A stretch of 64,000 nucleotides of DNA from Tubiluchus corallicola (Eukaryota > Priapulida > Priapulimorpha > Priapulimorphida > Tubiluchidae). Position numbers and translations under genes: made by a program. The DNA lies in NCBI GenBank assembly GCA_030141605.1, contig JAQGDQ010000204.1:267806-331805 (forward strand). Direction: 5' to 3'. The notes below the pieces were generated by a model, which saw nothing but the letters and a program-made list of their open reading frames with translations, was not told the origin of the DNA and did no database searches. Below are positions 1 to 26,500 of this stretch, piece after piece (the stretch's first letter is position 1; the number at the start of each line of letters is the position of its first letter).

Positions 1-355
1 AATATAATATAATATAATATAATATAATATAATATAATATAATATAATATAATATAATATAATATAATGTAATGTAATGTAATGTAATGTAATGTAATGT
101 AACGTAATGTAACGTAATGTAACGTAATATAACGTAACATAACGTAACATAACGTAACATAACATAACATAACATAACATAACATAATATATAGTAATGT
201 AATGTAATGTAATGTAATGTAATGTGATGTAATGTAATGTAATGTAATGTAATGTAATGTAATGTAATGTAATGTAATGTAATGTAATGTAATGTAACGC
301 AACGTAACGTAACGTAACGTAACGTAACATAAATTAACATAATATAAAATATAAA
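1..355. repeat. Pentanucleotide satellite (AATAT/AATGT/AACGT)
   Basis: A period-5 array starts at the window edge, so its left end is not seen. Variants lie in blocks: about 12 units of AATAT, then AATGT, then alternating AACGT/AATGT, then AACAT, back to a long AATGT run, then AACGT. The array decays into AATTAACAT-like sequence near 340. Blocks of identical variants point to local slippage or unequal exchange. No coding potential. Confidence 0.95.
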
Positions 356-594
356 CTCGGCTTTAAATCAAAGTCAGTGTTTTGTTCCTCGCTGAAAGCA
401 GCTTGTCTTAACAAAATGAAGTTGTTATACTGAGAATTTGAGAATGCCGGGCTGTTCTTCTTCTACCATTTTTGTAATCCTCGTCACCAGTTTCAAGTCA
501 TTTATTTCAGTAGACATTTCAGTACTTGGATGCTATATGTGTTATCAAGTCACTTAAATTTTCAATTCTCCTTTTATTTATTGATAGTTTTGTT

Positions 595-690
595 TTCCAT
601 TGTTTTGCTGGTTCAGTGAAAATAGAGATCACGTGGTTCTAGTTTCGAATCCTAGCCGTTTCGCATTTTTTCAATTCGCCTTCATCTGTT
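595..690 (+). repeat. tRNA-derived SINE remnant (possible)
   Basis: The stretch around 638-655 reads like a Pol III B box (GTTTCGAATCC), followed by a pyrimidine-rich tail. Similar B-box-like stretches recur at 2870 and 37370. No convincing A box is visible, so this may be a degraded SINE or chance. Confidence 0.3.
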
Positions 691-778
691 TATATTTGAC
701 TGTTGTTTAAATCGCTCAAATGTAAAAAAATCCTTGCATGTAAAACATGAACTTTACATTGTTTACAGAAGCAGAAAA

Positions 779-2457
779 ATGGAACAGAAGGTGACACTTG
801 TTCTATTCAGCGTGAGTACTGCTTTACCATCCGTAATCTCTTAAAAGTGTCGTCGTCGTCATCATCATCATCATCGTTGTCATCGTCGTCATCACCATCA
901 TCATCGTCGTCGTCGTCGTCGTCGTCGTCATCATCATCGTCTCATCATCATCATCACCATATCACCATCTTCATCATTATTATTACTTACCTTCGTTGGC
1001 ATTACTGCGCTCAACCTCATTATAATTGTTATCACAGTCACCATCGCCACCGTCATCTATCATCACTACTAGCATCACCATCACAGTTTTCATTATCATC
1101 ATTATTATCACCAGCATTGTAAGACCATTATCATAATTGTCATCAGCATCACCGTTATCATAATCATTATCATCATCATCATCATCATTATCGGTGTCGT
1201 TTTCGTCGGTATCGTCATCATGTTATTGCATTTTCTTTGACATTGACTGCTGCAGTTAGTATCGCAGTGTTGCACTAAATACTCAAGTAGGAACACTATT
1301 ATCGTTATCATCAACAGCATCATCGCCGTCATTGTTTTGATCGTCATTCCTGCATAAGTCGAATATCAACACAATTTCTTGACATAAAAAACATTTTCTG
1401 GGTTGAAAACGATTTATCGCTCAGTTCCTGTATAATTTTGTCTAACTATATGAAACCTATACAGTGAATTTTTTAATAGATGTAACATAAAAACACTCTA
1501 AATTCTCCTGTAAAACCCAATAAGGCTCTTTATACCAAGTCAAACTAAACTATTATTCTTTTGTCAAGTCAATTATTCTTTGGTCATAATTATAGTGAAG
1601 ACTCAAATGGTTAAGCTCAATGAAATTTTATTACGGCGAATTAAAAATAACAATTGCATTAGAACAGTTGATTTTTAGAGTTTAAGGTTTATTTCAGGTC
1701 TGTGAAGAGAACAGTTGCTCTTAAAATGCTAGTCCAATAAAATTTATTAGTTCGACATTATTGTTGTGTCTTTAAATATTTGAATTACCACTCTTGAAAA
1801 AACTTTTTCTTGCAGTTGATGTTTTTTCATATTGGATTAGAGATGGTAAACGCCCAGCTTCTGTATTCTTATACATCTGATCCTCGCTGGCTTAACAGTT
1901 TCAACCAAATTGTTTACGGGCCAAATGGCCTTTATGGACGTTACGGAGGTCTCGACAGGTACTTGAACGCAAGAACCCACATTGGTGGATACGGTGCAGG
2001 TTATGGATTTGCGAGACTTGGCTTAACTGGCAATCGTAGCAGTGGGTACCGTAAATATTTCCGTTTTGGCTATCCTGGCGGTTGCGTTGATCTGGGTCGG
2101 TTTGGTCCTAGCTACGATGGATTGAATAACGTCAAAAACCTCAATGCAGTCGTTCATAGTAACTTCTATTACGGAACCAACGTCAGGCTTCATACTAGCC
2201 CTAAAATTCCCACGCTTGACCAAGGAATACCCAACATCAAATTTTGCAGTGAGGACAGTGCTCCAGGTGGGATCATCAGTGCAGGGGGTGGATACGATTT
2301 CACAGGAAAGTGTTACGTTGGGGGCGTTGACAGTATTCGTCTTTCGGGGCCATGTAGTGTTTCATATCATGTTGGAATTCTTGGAAATGAATACCTCAGT
2401 GTGGCAGGAACGCTCTGTGATAATGGAAATCGCTGTTTTGGGTTTCAATACACGTAA
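779..2457 (+). CDS. Secreted Gly/Tyr-rich protein of unknown function, two exons
   Basis: The exons are 779-811 and 1816-2457 (TAA stop), giving 224 residues. Exon 1 (MEQKVTLVLFS) ends in phase 0 before GTGAGT. Exon 2 starts after TTCTTGCAG with LMFFHIGLEMVNAQ, so splicing completes a standard signal peptide with likely cleavage after VNA. This junction is the main support for the gene. The mature protein has a basic, Gly/Tyr/Arg/Asn-rich N-terminal half (YGPNGLYGRYGGLDRY) with one Cys, and a C-terminal half with five Cys in Gly-rich, beta-like sequence. No transmembrane segment or catalytic motif is visible. I do not recognise the family; an extracellular matrix, cuticle or mucus component is only a guess. 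The single intron contains a (TCA/TCG)n microsatellite. AATAAA at 3088 is a plausible polyadenylation signal. Confidence 0.72.
847..1010. repeat. (TCA/TCG)n trinucleotide repeat
   Basis: An imperfect TCA/TCG tract lies in the intron of the secreted-protein gene. A weaker TCA-rich region continues to about 1345. Its serine and histidine reading frames are repeat artefacts. Confidence 0.9.
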
Positions 2458-2480
2458 TTGATTTAAATATTAATATAGAA

Positions 2481-2672
2481 AGACGCACAATTAATTTGAA
2501 TTTGAAACCAAATTTTGAAAAGCAGTAAAAGCTGTATTTGAAAAGTAACCTTCGTCTTTCAAGACCGACAATCAATACTGGTCAAAAGTTCGTCCTTTAA
2601 AGCTCGCCAGCCAGTATCAGCATTTTCAACGCTAGATCGCTCCCGCTCGAATGATTCTAACTAATCAGATTA
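2481..2672 (-). mobile_element. SINE-like repeat, inverted partner 1
   Basis: The reverse complement matches 2728-2957 along most of its length (about 75% by eye), including the shared GCGATCTAGC stretch and the tail motif TTTGGTTTCAAA. It begins 24 bases after the stop codon of the secreted-protein gene. Confidence 0.65.
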
Positions 2673-2727
2673 ATTCTCAACCTTATACACTGGAAATTCA
2701 GGTTCACAATTTGTCAAAATTAAAATT

Positions 2728-2957
2728 AATCTAATTCGTTAGAATGACTGTAGCGTAAGCGATCTAGCATTGGATATGATGAAATTCGCTGGCTTGTTAT
2801 AAAGGATGAACTTTGGATTGTCATGAAAGCTGTGGAACACGTAGTGAGTTCTAGTGTAACCCGAAGGCCCTGGTTTAAATCCAGGCTGCATTCTAACTTT
2901 CCACATTTCCTGTTTTTCAAAGTTTGGTTTCAAAATTAAATTAATTGTCAATTGTTC
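2728..2957 (+). mobile_element. SINE-like repeat, inverted partner 2
   Basis: It contains a B-box-like stretch (GGTTTAAATCC, about 2871) and a conserved tail (TTTGGTTTCAAAATTAAATT, about 2921-2940). The same tail appears at 22345 and 37412, so this is a dispersed family. It forms an inverted repeat with 2481-2672 across a spacer of about 55 bases. Confidence 0.65.
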
Positions 2958-3087
2958 CATTATATAACTGAATTATTAATGGCAGGAAAAACACTTTGTT
3001 AACTTTGGTTAGCTGGATTTATTTTAAGTTAATAATAAGTGCCTAGATGGTATTGTAGTTAATGGTTTTATAGCATGTATGTAGATA

Positions 3088-3093
3088 AATAAA
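3088..3093 (+). other. Polyadenylation signal AATAAA
   Basis: First canonical AATAAA on the plus strand in a suitable position after the secreted-protein stop. Using it would put both inverted SINE-like copies inside the 3' UTR. Confidence 0.45.
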
Positions 3094-4620
3094 GTTTAAA
3101 AATTTATATTATCTGTATAAGCAAAAGCGTGAGTGTATTAGATCTATTCTCGATTTCATTTCCGCAATAATGCAACACGTTAAGAAGCGAGCTTTGCACA
3201 GGTATTTTTATCAACTAAAATCTTCTGTGTTATAATAGATTATACCTTTTGAAGCAGAACCTTTTATAGTAAAACGACCTTAATTTTGCAGATAAAATGA
3301 TAACAAAGTGAAAACTTTTGTGAAAGTAAAGGTGTGAAAGTAGATAATTATAATGAATATATTTAATTGCAATAAAGCATGCATAAAATAAACGGCATTA
3401 GTAACTACAGTAAATTTTTAAAATGACTCTACTTTAATAAGGAATAAAAATTTCCACCTATTAAAATTTAAGTTCTTTACATTTTTTTAAAATCAAAGGT
3501 ATATAAATGTATAAAAGACATTATTTGCATGTCATATTTACGCAAACAGGACTGTATACATGAATACTTTTAATGTAATTTTTGTTATACTGTACTGCAC
3601 ATTACTACGGTGAGTATACAATTTGGTCTAATAAAATTAATTGACTGTTTGTTTCTGTTCGTCATTTGCAAATTAACTAGTTAAAGCCAGCTTTAATTGA
3701 AATTTGTCCAGCCTTCTAACTGCTTTGTTCTTCTCAACTACATGACTGGACCCATTCCACGAATCCAAGGGGGCCTAGTAGAATAGTGTGTTAGTGACCA
3801 TTCCTGTCACGCATTGTCACCGTTGTTGCCCGTTGCCCCGAAAAAATTCACAGTAACTCGCAAACGCTCATTGCTAGAGTCATAAAACTTGCAGACCAGA
3901 CACTTGGGCTGGGGCCTTGGTTATAACGTGATTTTCGACACTGTCTTAGAGGTGCACTTCAGAGCATAAACGTACCACGCGTACAAAAATCTGGGCCTAG
4001 AAGTTAGGTCCGGGAATATGGCAAACCGTGGACCTATTGCGAAATCTAATTATCTCATCTTCCATTACTACGAACGTGGGACACTGCATGTCACGTATCA
4101 AGAAGAGACAGTACTGCGTCAGATAATTTACATAATTCACTCACTTTCCATTTGTAACTTCATTTGCATTCCCGAGGTGAGAAACACCCTGTGCATCATT
4201 GAACGTAATAAAAACAATAAATTTCACGTTTAACGTTTATGACCAGGCCTAAGGCTTTATTTTAATCACGAAATAAAAAACTTAATCCTAGAAATCTCCT
4301 AACTGGTTTTCTAAAGTTTTTAAAGCAGCGTAACCAACATGCCACTCAATATTAAATTACTTACTGCGTTTACAAGACAACGCTGAGTGAACACTTAACT
4401 ATTTAGCCTATATATATATCTGCATTAGGTACAGCTTAATTATAGTCTTACTACGTGCTCGATAGTTATTTACTATTGTGTTTTCAACGTGCCAGGTAAT
4501 AAAGGTAAGAAGTTGCAAAATCTTGCATATTAACAGCATTGAAATTTCTTATTATTATTATTATAGTTATTCCTGGAAGGGCAGCTGTATAAGGCAGCGA
4601 GTTCAATCTGTCAGTCTGTC

Positions 4621-5080
4621 CGTTAGCCATCTTGTCGCGGATCTTGAAAATGGCGACCATACTGAAAAGTTTCCTAAATTCTTTACCTTTAAATCTAGAC
4701 ACTAAAATCATGATCCTATCTTAAAATCATCTTCCTTCCGCCTTAGAACATGCAATAGAGCTAATATATTAATTACACTTGTAAGCGACTGCAAGCCATG
4801 TTGAAATTCTAACTAAGGTGATGTCACAGATGGTTTTAAGTATCAGATGTGGATTCCTTGATTTTGGAAATCTATATTTGGGCACCAAAAATCAGCATCT
4901 TATTTGCCCTTACAGGTAAGATTTGGCCTTTGTAGGCTAGCAACAGCCATCTTGCGGCCATCTTGAAAATAGCGACCATTGGAGGATTTTCATCTGACCA
5001 ATATCGAAAATTAAACAATTTTATGGTTTCTGGCATTGTGTGAAGTTTCATAAATTTTGTGCAAAATTGGCAATTATTTC
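4621..5080. repeat. Degenerate repeat with CATCTTG...AAAATGGCGACCA motif
   Basis: The motif around 4628-4660 (CATCTTG, then CTTGAAAATGGCGACCAT) recurs around 4950-4981 with small changes. Both are followed by sequence resembling the repeats at 7010 and 12925. Family unknown. Confidence 0.4.
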
Positions 5081-6669
5081 ACCATTGTGTTGAATTATAC
5101 CAGGTACAAGTTGTCAAAGTATTGAGTAAAACGGAACTTTATTAATGTGTACAGTTACTGTTACTATTTTTCAGTGAGTTTTACGCTTAATTGTTTTTGT
5201 GCGCACTAGAAAGCGACTACCGCTCAAATTATTGAAGTAAACCTGTAATCTAAAACGGCGTTTACCAGACGTTATTGCATTATCCTGTATGCGTTATTTC
5301 GTTATTCATTCTGCAACTATTCTTGTGAGATGGTTTATAAGCAGCAATAAGCTAATAACGCATTCTAGATATCTTGTAAACACCGCTTAGTGCATTCCGG
5401 ATGTTGTTTAGTGCATTCTAAAAGTTGTTTAATTTTGGAAAAATCCTAATTGCATTTGAAATTTAAAATTCAGTGAGAGACGTCAGGTGGTATTGTTTTG
5501 GTCGGTAATGTTGTTATATTGTACGTATAATGAATTATAATTGTTAGTATTAAATCAGATTCATCGTAACTATATGTTTTCTAAATGTTTGACTACTGGT
5601 AAAGCTTGTAGCTCGATAATAATATTTCCACTCAACTCATTTTAGCAGGCCCGGTCACATAACAATTAACACAATGTCAACTCCTTAAAGATGCGATGTA
5701 TACTTCAGAAAACAGTAGAACCAATTTTTACTATTTTCCAATTGCCAAGATTACAAATTAGCATTACTCATGTCGAATCAACGGCTCTCGAAAAACTTTA
5801 CATTTCCGTAGTTTGTTTATCAACAGTTTTACTACAGTTTTTGCTCTTCTGCTTTTATTTACTACAGTATTTTATTCATTTATTCATTTAACCATTTACT
5901 CATTATTTTTGTTTATTTGGATAGAAAAAAGGTGATGTTTTGTGAACGCAGGATGAGCGCCCTAAGTAAAAAGTAAGTACCTATTGCTATATGCTAGATT
6001 CCAAATAAAGGTATATGTTATTTTATTCGTGGCAAAGTAATATTAGTCAAGTATCAACTAAAATAAAAAACAAGTTTAACTTGAGGGACCCATTGAACTT
6101 GAAATCATGGATGAAAAATCTGGATACAATAATTTAGAGGCCATTTTAAATAACACTGTAGAGGAAACCGTGGCTGGATGCAACAGGGATAAGCTGAAAT
6201 AGCCTTTATATATCCATTAATATTGCTTAAGGGTTCATGGGAAGACTAGGTAACAATCACCTTTGGGCAGCCTTTCTGCTACATGCATGTCGGTGATGAC
6301 GAATTTAGTGTAGCAGAGAACTGAGCACGAGGAATTTTAACACCTGAAAGTAATTTTTTGCTTTTTTAGAATATTTGAGATACTAATCAAAGTTCGCTAT
6401 TTTTTAAAGTTTTATTAAGTATTGACCTTCCACTACCCTATGGTATAGCAAGTTTTTTAAAACACAGGCATATCTTTAAAATTATGGAATATTAGTACAA
6501 AAGTTCTCTTGGGGCTAGTTGAAACGTTATTATTTAATATAGCCATTTTATACATGCTGATAATTATACATGCCGCGATTCTGATGGTTTCAGTTACTAA
6601 TCCATCACTTATCAGCAATTTCCATTAATTTTGATCAACATTTGTTTAGACAATAAGTATAGAAATACG

Positions 6670-6842
6670 TTAGTGTTGCGATAATAGCTGTAACTAATAG
6701 CGTGATTAGGTTACTAACATACAAAGAGTTGGTCTGGCAGATTTCCCCCCAGAAGCCTCTTACCCCAGCAACTACTCTGTCTACGCTACCAAGTCTACCT
6801 GTCGCCTAGCAGCTATTGGTTATAGCCGTTACGCCACACTAA
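6670..6842. mobile_element. MITE-like element with imperfect terminal inverted repeats
   Basis: The left arm 6670-6704 and the reverse complement of 6810-6842 align at about 28 of 35 positions, starting TTAGTGT at both ends. The interior is about 105 bases with no ORF. No clear target duplication was found, so the superfamily is open. Confidence 0.45.
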
Positions 6843-7009
6843 TTTAATTCCGTATAATAATTATAAAAAATGGTTTGTAAATTATTTAATAAAACGTACG
6901 TTAATAATTGATTCGACAATTTAGTTAATTCTAATTAATTCATAATTATTTAAAAATAATAAATAAATTCTAACCCAATTATGCTATAAAATTTCATGAC
7001 TGAAACTGA

Positions 7010-7262
7010 TATTATGGCCACCATTTTGAATTCAAACTTAAATGGCGTATCGAAAATTTAATTCATTCGTGAATTGGTGGAACATTAAGTTTAGACTTTT
7101 TTTCAGAAATGATATTATTGCCGTCACCTTGAATCAAAAATGTCTGATCGAAAATTTGGTATATCAGTCGATGCGGAATTTGTTTTGATACATTCCCATA
7201 AAGTTTTATCACGATCCATGGCAAATTCAAGGAGACGTTAGCTTTTCTCAGAAAGTCACCCC
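7010..7262. repeat. Dispersed degenerate tandem repeat, two units
   Basis: Units share the pattern: ATTATGGCCACC-like start, TTGAATTCAAA, ATCGAAAATTT, CATAAAGTTTTAT, GCAAATT. The same pattern recurs several times at 12925-13450. It ends near CCAGATGA, as does the second locus. Confidence 0.5.
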
Positions 7263-7640
7263 AACAGCATCCAGATGATTAGGGTCGAGTCCCTCGACCA
7301 ACAATCTGTTGTTTGATTTTGCATTGTGGGATAAAATATGACTAGCTGGCGAAATATAGCAACGCTGTGCCAACAATGCTATGCACGCTCAGTCATTGGT
7401 AATCGTAATCGTAATCCAGTATGTGAACAAACTGTCAAAAGTCAAAACGTGAATAACCACTGTAACTATGTACACAGAGCAAAGTAAATTCTGCAAAGTT
7501 TGGAAAATTCCACTGAGCTGTTACTCAGAATACAAACTCACAAACGTGCCTGAACTTGGGCAGGTAGTTTTCGTTTTCCTGTTGTAATACAGTTGCTTCC
7601 TGGGTTTATTGCACAGAGAGAATACTATTGACATAAGCTC

Positions 7641-7648
7641 TATAAAAG
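7641..7648 (+). promoter_or_regulatory. TATA box of cPLA2 copy A
   Basis: TATAAAAGGC lies 110 bases before the chosen start codon, which predicts transcription start near 7670 and a 5' leader of about 80 bases. No similarly strong TATA element was seen before copy B. Confidence 0.6.
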
Positions 7649-7750
7649 GCAGCCGTAGATGTATACCATGATTAGTGAAACTGCATGACTCTTGTTAAAT
7701 AATTTTTGGTGCTTCCTATTGTCCTTGTGTGTGACTGGTAGCTTAAGAAA

Positions 7751-22891
<15,141 letters not shown>

Positions 22892-23419
22892 AATAACCCT
22901 GCATTCTTGCATGAAAAGCTCAGTTTAAAGTGGTTTTTGGATACTACATAAACGCTCCTTTAGGCAGGAACTCAGAGCCGTGGGAAAACGCCTCAAGAGG
23001 GAAGAAAAGAAAAGGGAAGAAACATCAAAAACTCGCAAGGCAAAGAGACGGAAAAAAGAGAAGGCGTATTGTTTGGACAACGACAAAACAACAATTTAAG
23101 TGTAATATAATACAATTTATTTAATGTCAACCAACGTATCATATTTATTTGCTAAAAAGAAAAACGACAGTTAATATCACTGCTTGCTTGAATATTTTGC
23201 GCTGCATATATTTCGTCCTATAAATTTTATAACACAAAAACCACCAATTTTTGTTGTATCTTGGTCTTTGACATGTTAGCTGCACAGTAAACGAAGTAGT
23301 GAAGTGTGTAATTTTTAAAACAATTTCAAAAATTGCAAAATAGTTTCTGCGTCAAACGGGGACACTACTACTATAAGCTACGTAACCCTTCGTCATTCCT
23401 GTTACAAATTACTTTCAGA

Positions 23420-23434
23420 AATAAAAAATAAAGT
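23420..23434 (+). other. Polyadenylation signals of cPLA2 A
   Basis: Two overlapping or adjacent AATAAA hexamers about 530 bases after the copy A stop codon. Confidence 0.4.
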
Positions 23435-24042
23435 CATGCTTTTTTATAACCTATCCTCTAGCTATGTCTATTTCATTAAGTACATAAAATACATGGGTAC
23501 AAAACACAATTGAAGTTACGTGATTAAAATGAATAATTATTACAAAATTCTAAATAAGTCTGCGCGATAATATATGAAATGTAGGGTGTGGATTATCCAA
23601 GCGATGTGGATGAAATTTCAAATGAATAAACTAACGTTTTTGACTGCGTAAACGTAAAATGTAAGATTCTGCTTCTGTGACAAGAAACAACTTACAATTA
23701 ATTCATACAAATATTAATAATTGTTTTCACAACAATGTTACATAAAATAGTATTAATAACTCTTTACGCAGTTGTATGTAGATTTTATTTAGACTATAAG
23801 TGATTCCTAGTCTGAAAGGTTGATTCCAGAAAAACTACAATAATCATGCGTAATTCGATATCTTGACTACTGATTATAAAAATAAATTTACTATTGTCGT
23901 TTTGTATGGCAGAAAATGCAGGAACGAAATTTTCAGTATTATTAAAAAGTGTCAGTCTATCATCCTAATAACGTGGACATTTCATGACTATTCATATAAT
24001 TGACTGTTTCATGGATGATAGCTCAGTATTAGTTAAAATCTT

Positions 24043-24190
24043 ATGAGCTCATACAGGAGGCTTTATATGTCTAATTCACAACTGTTGTGTAACAATTGGC
24101 AAACATTAAAACAATTCCCAATAAAAACAAATGGCATGTGATAGTCTTTTTAATAACATCTAAATACGCAAAGCAGAATTACATTAAAAA
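24043..24190 (+). repeat. Dispersed repeat, copy 1
   Basis: Shares blocks such as GGCAAACATTAAA and AACATCTAAATACGCA in the same order with 34412-34540. Function unknown. Confidence 0.65.
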
Positions 24191-26265
24191 TCGAGCTGGA
24201 ATACATAAGGGCCTCCACTAAATGTTACGGGAAAACCTGACCCAATGTTAGAGTATATCTCAAAACAATTGTCGGAAACATCTTTCCGATTGGACTATAA
24301 TTTTATATTATTCTACTTAAAGCTAGTTAAGAAGTATTCCATATATAGTAGGAACGTATACTTCTGTAGCTTAATTGCAATGAATAACTTTAAAGGCAAG
24401 TGAATCACTCGCCTCCTTAACTACGAATCATCTAAATGCATATGGTAATATAAGAATGTAGACAGGAAGCTGATCCTTGGGAAAGACCTGTCTGGCACAT
24501 GAAATGGTTGGAACACGTCTTTTCCCATGTGATAACAATTTCTAACATGTTTATAACTAACTTGTAGCCAATGTATAGGGCGATTTAGAGAGTACTTAAA
24601 AAAGTGAGTACCAAACTTACACCTCTTATTTCTGGAGAACGGGAACTTTCCAGGCGTGGTGTCTATAATAGTTGGATAGCCCGTTCGACAGCGGGTGCTA
24701 TAGGCGTATTTAGAATTCGTGTGAAGGCCACGGTTTCCCGCAACCGGCGTTTTCCCGGACACAACTCTCGATTTTTTCGAAATTTCGAAAGAATCCCATG
24801 CAGAAAGAACGCCTGGTCAGGCTCTTGAAAGTAGATTTATAACTCTCTTGAAAGAGGAGGAACTTGGCGACGCGCCTCTACTCTACCAAGAGAAACTGTG
24901 ACGAGTTGATTGGAGGTTCCGTTTTAGGCGATTCTTGCTTGGAAAATTGCTGACACAAAACCATTGTTCTGACGTCATTCCATTGTGCCCTGCCTATAAT
25001 TTTGCTTCAGTAAAAGGCTACTGCTGACTGTTAGAATGGAAGTTTTATAATATTAGTCTATTACGATCAAAAGTAGCACTTTCTAAACACTATGTAGAAT
25101 ATAGAAGCATTATTGATCATTGGTGAATGCGTCTAATACCATCTGTCATAGTACACGGTTTCAACCTTGGACAAAATGGTTTCACTATACTGCTGCGCAG
25201 GTGGTGCTGGCATTGTAGGTGTCATCATTGTCGTCGTCATAATCATCGTAACCGTCATCGTCATCATGATCACAATGTGATGTTGTGGATGGTGTGGTGT
25301 GGTGGGTGAGGGTGTGGTATAGTGCGTTTGGTATGGTGTGGTGTAGAGCTGTGTGTTGTAGGTAATGTTGGTGTAGCCTTGTGGGTATGGTGTGGTGTGG
25401 TGTTGTGGGTGTGGTGTGGTGTGATGTGATGTGGATGACGTTGGTAGTACTGTGGGTGATGTGGTGTGATGTGGTGTGGTGGATATGGTTTGGTTTATTA
25501 TTGCGGGTTTATGCGCAAAATTTTTACGAGGTTTGGCTAGTAAGCAAATAACTGTTTAAAAGCATCGCACACATAACTTTTCCTTCTTGTAACAGAATTA
25601 TTGATTGATTATTAAGACATAGGTAGTTGTCATAGTATAGTGCCCGATTACCAGGCACTGTTTACAGCTCAAGTGTTGCCGTCTATACTAAATTTATTAA
25701 CGAAATAGCAGTCTTGGGCCTTTGTTATCTATCGAGTTTCAAAATACTATTTTGCACAATTTTCAAGAGTTGTTTCGTTTATTAAAATTGCGCCTATTTG
25801 TAAAGTTTCTTGTATTTGGGTAAAGAGCGTCATAGATATTGTCACCTATACTTGTGCAAACACCCCATGACGTGCGACTTGCAGCACTTGGTCCACACGA
25901 AATCAACAATGAAATCATCAGAAACAAATAAGGATAAGACAACGTAAATAAGTAACAGATGTAGAGGATTACACCGTTACACACGCAGTTGCTCTTCAAG
26001 ATATTGTTTGTTATAATTATTTGCAGAAAGTCAGAATTAAGTAACTCGCACGTTTGTAATGACAAGCTATTGGAGTACCTGTTAATTAGGACTACATTTA
26101 ATTATAGTCCTTGTAACTTACACAGAGGTCAAGTTGCTGCAACTCTAATTATTTTAGATGCAAGATGGCTGAATCTGGCACTCTATCAAAAATCGTGCAT
26201 CATACGTTCCACTGGCGTTCACCTAGTCAGCCTTGGACGGATAAGAAAACAAATAAACCTTTCAC
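24191..26265. other. Intergenic region, no gene seen
   Basis: A GC-richer block at 24421-24990 has overlapping frames on both strands but no recognisable domain or splice context. A degenerate TG-rich minisatellite lies at 25280-25500. The rest is AT-rich spacer up to the astacin promoter. Confidence 0.55.
25280..25500. repeat. Degenerate TGTGGTGTGG minisatellite
   Basis: Irregular units of TGTGG and TGATG, with strong G/T strand asymmetry. Preceded by a CGTCATCATCG-rich stretch at 25215-25270. Confidence 0.8.
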
Positions 26266-26273
26266 TATATAAG
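26266..26273 (+). promoter_or_regulatory. TATA box of the astacin gene
   Basis: TATATAAG sits 82 bases before the start codon, predicting transcription start near 26297 and a short leader. Confidence 0.55.
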
Positions 26274-26347
26274 ATGGGATATGAAGCTTCCGGACAGTGT
26301 CTAGAACTAGAGCCTTACTGTTTCAAGACTTACGGTAAACTGCCACA

Positions 26348-26445
26348 ATGAAGCTGCTAGCAATCTTATTTTTATGCCTCAGCGTTGCCTTCGCTAGAGA
26401 AGAAGGTCTAATGGAACATATTATCAAAACTAATCTGAGTAAGTT

Positions 26446-26500
<55 letters not shown>

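Larger units (their letters stand above)
3094..7600. other. Intergenic region, no gene seen
   Basis: AT-rich spacer with only short, non-conserved reading frames. It contains degenerate repeats at 4621-5080, a MITE-like element at 6670-6842 and another degenerate repeat at 7010-7262. The block at 3720-4000 is richer in GC but shows no coding signal. A short direct repeat of TTAGTGCATTC occurs near 5388 and 5410. Confidence 0.6.

Noticed and set aside
847-1347. Ser-rich and Met/Ile-rich short frames
   Set aside because: TCA/TCG microsatellite inside an intron.
24421-24828. Protein-coding gene in the GC-richer block
   Set aside because: Frames on both strands of similar length, no domain, no splice context.
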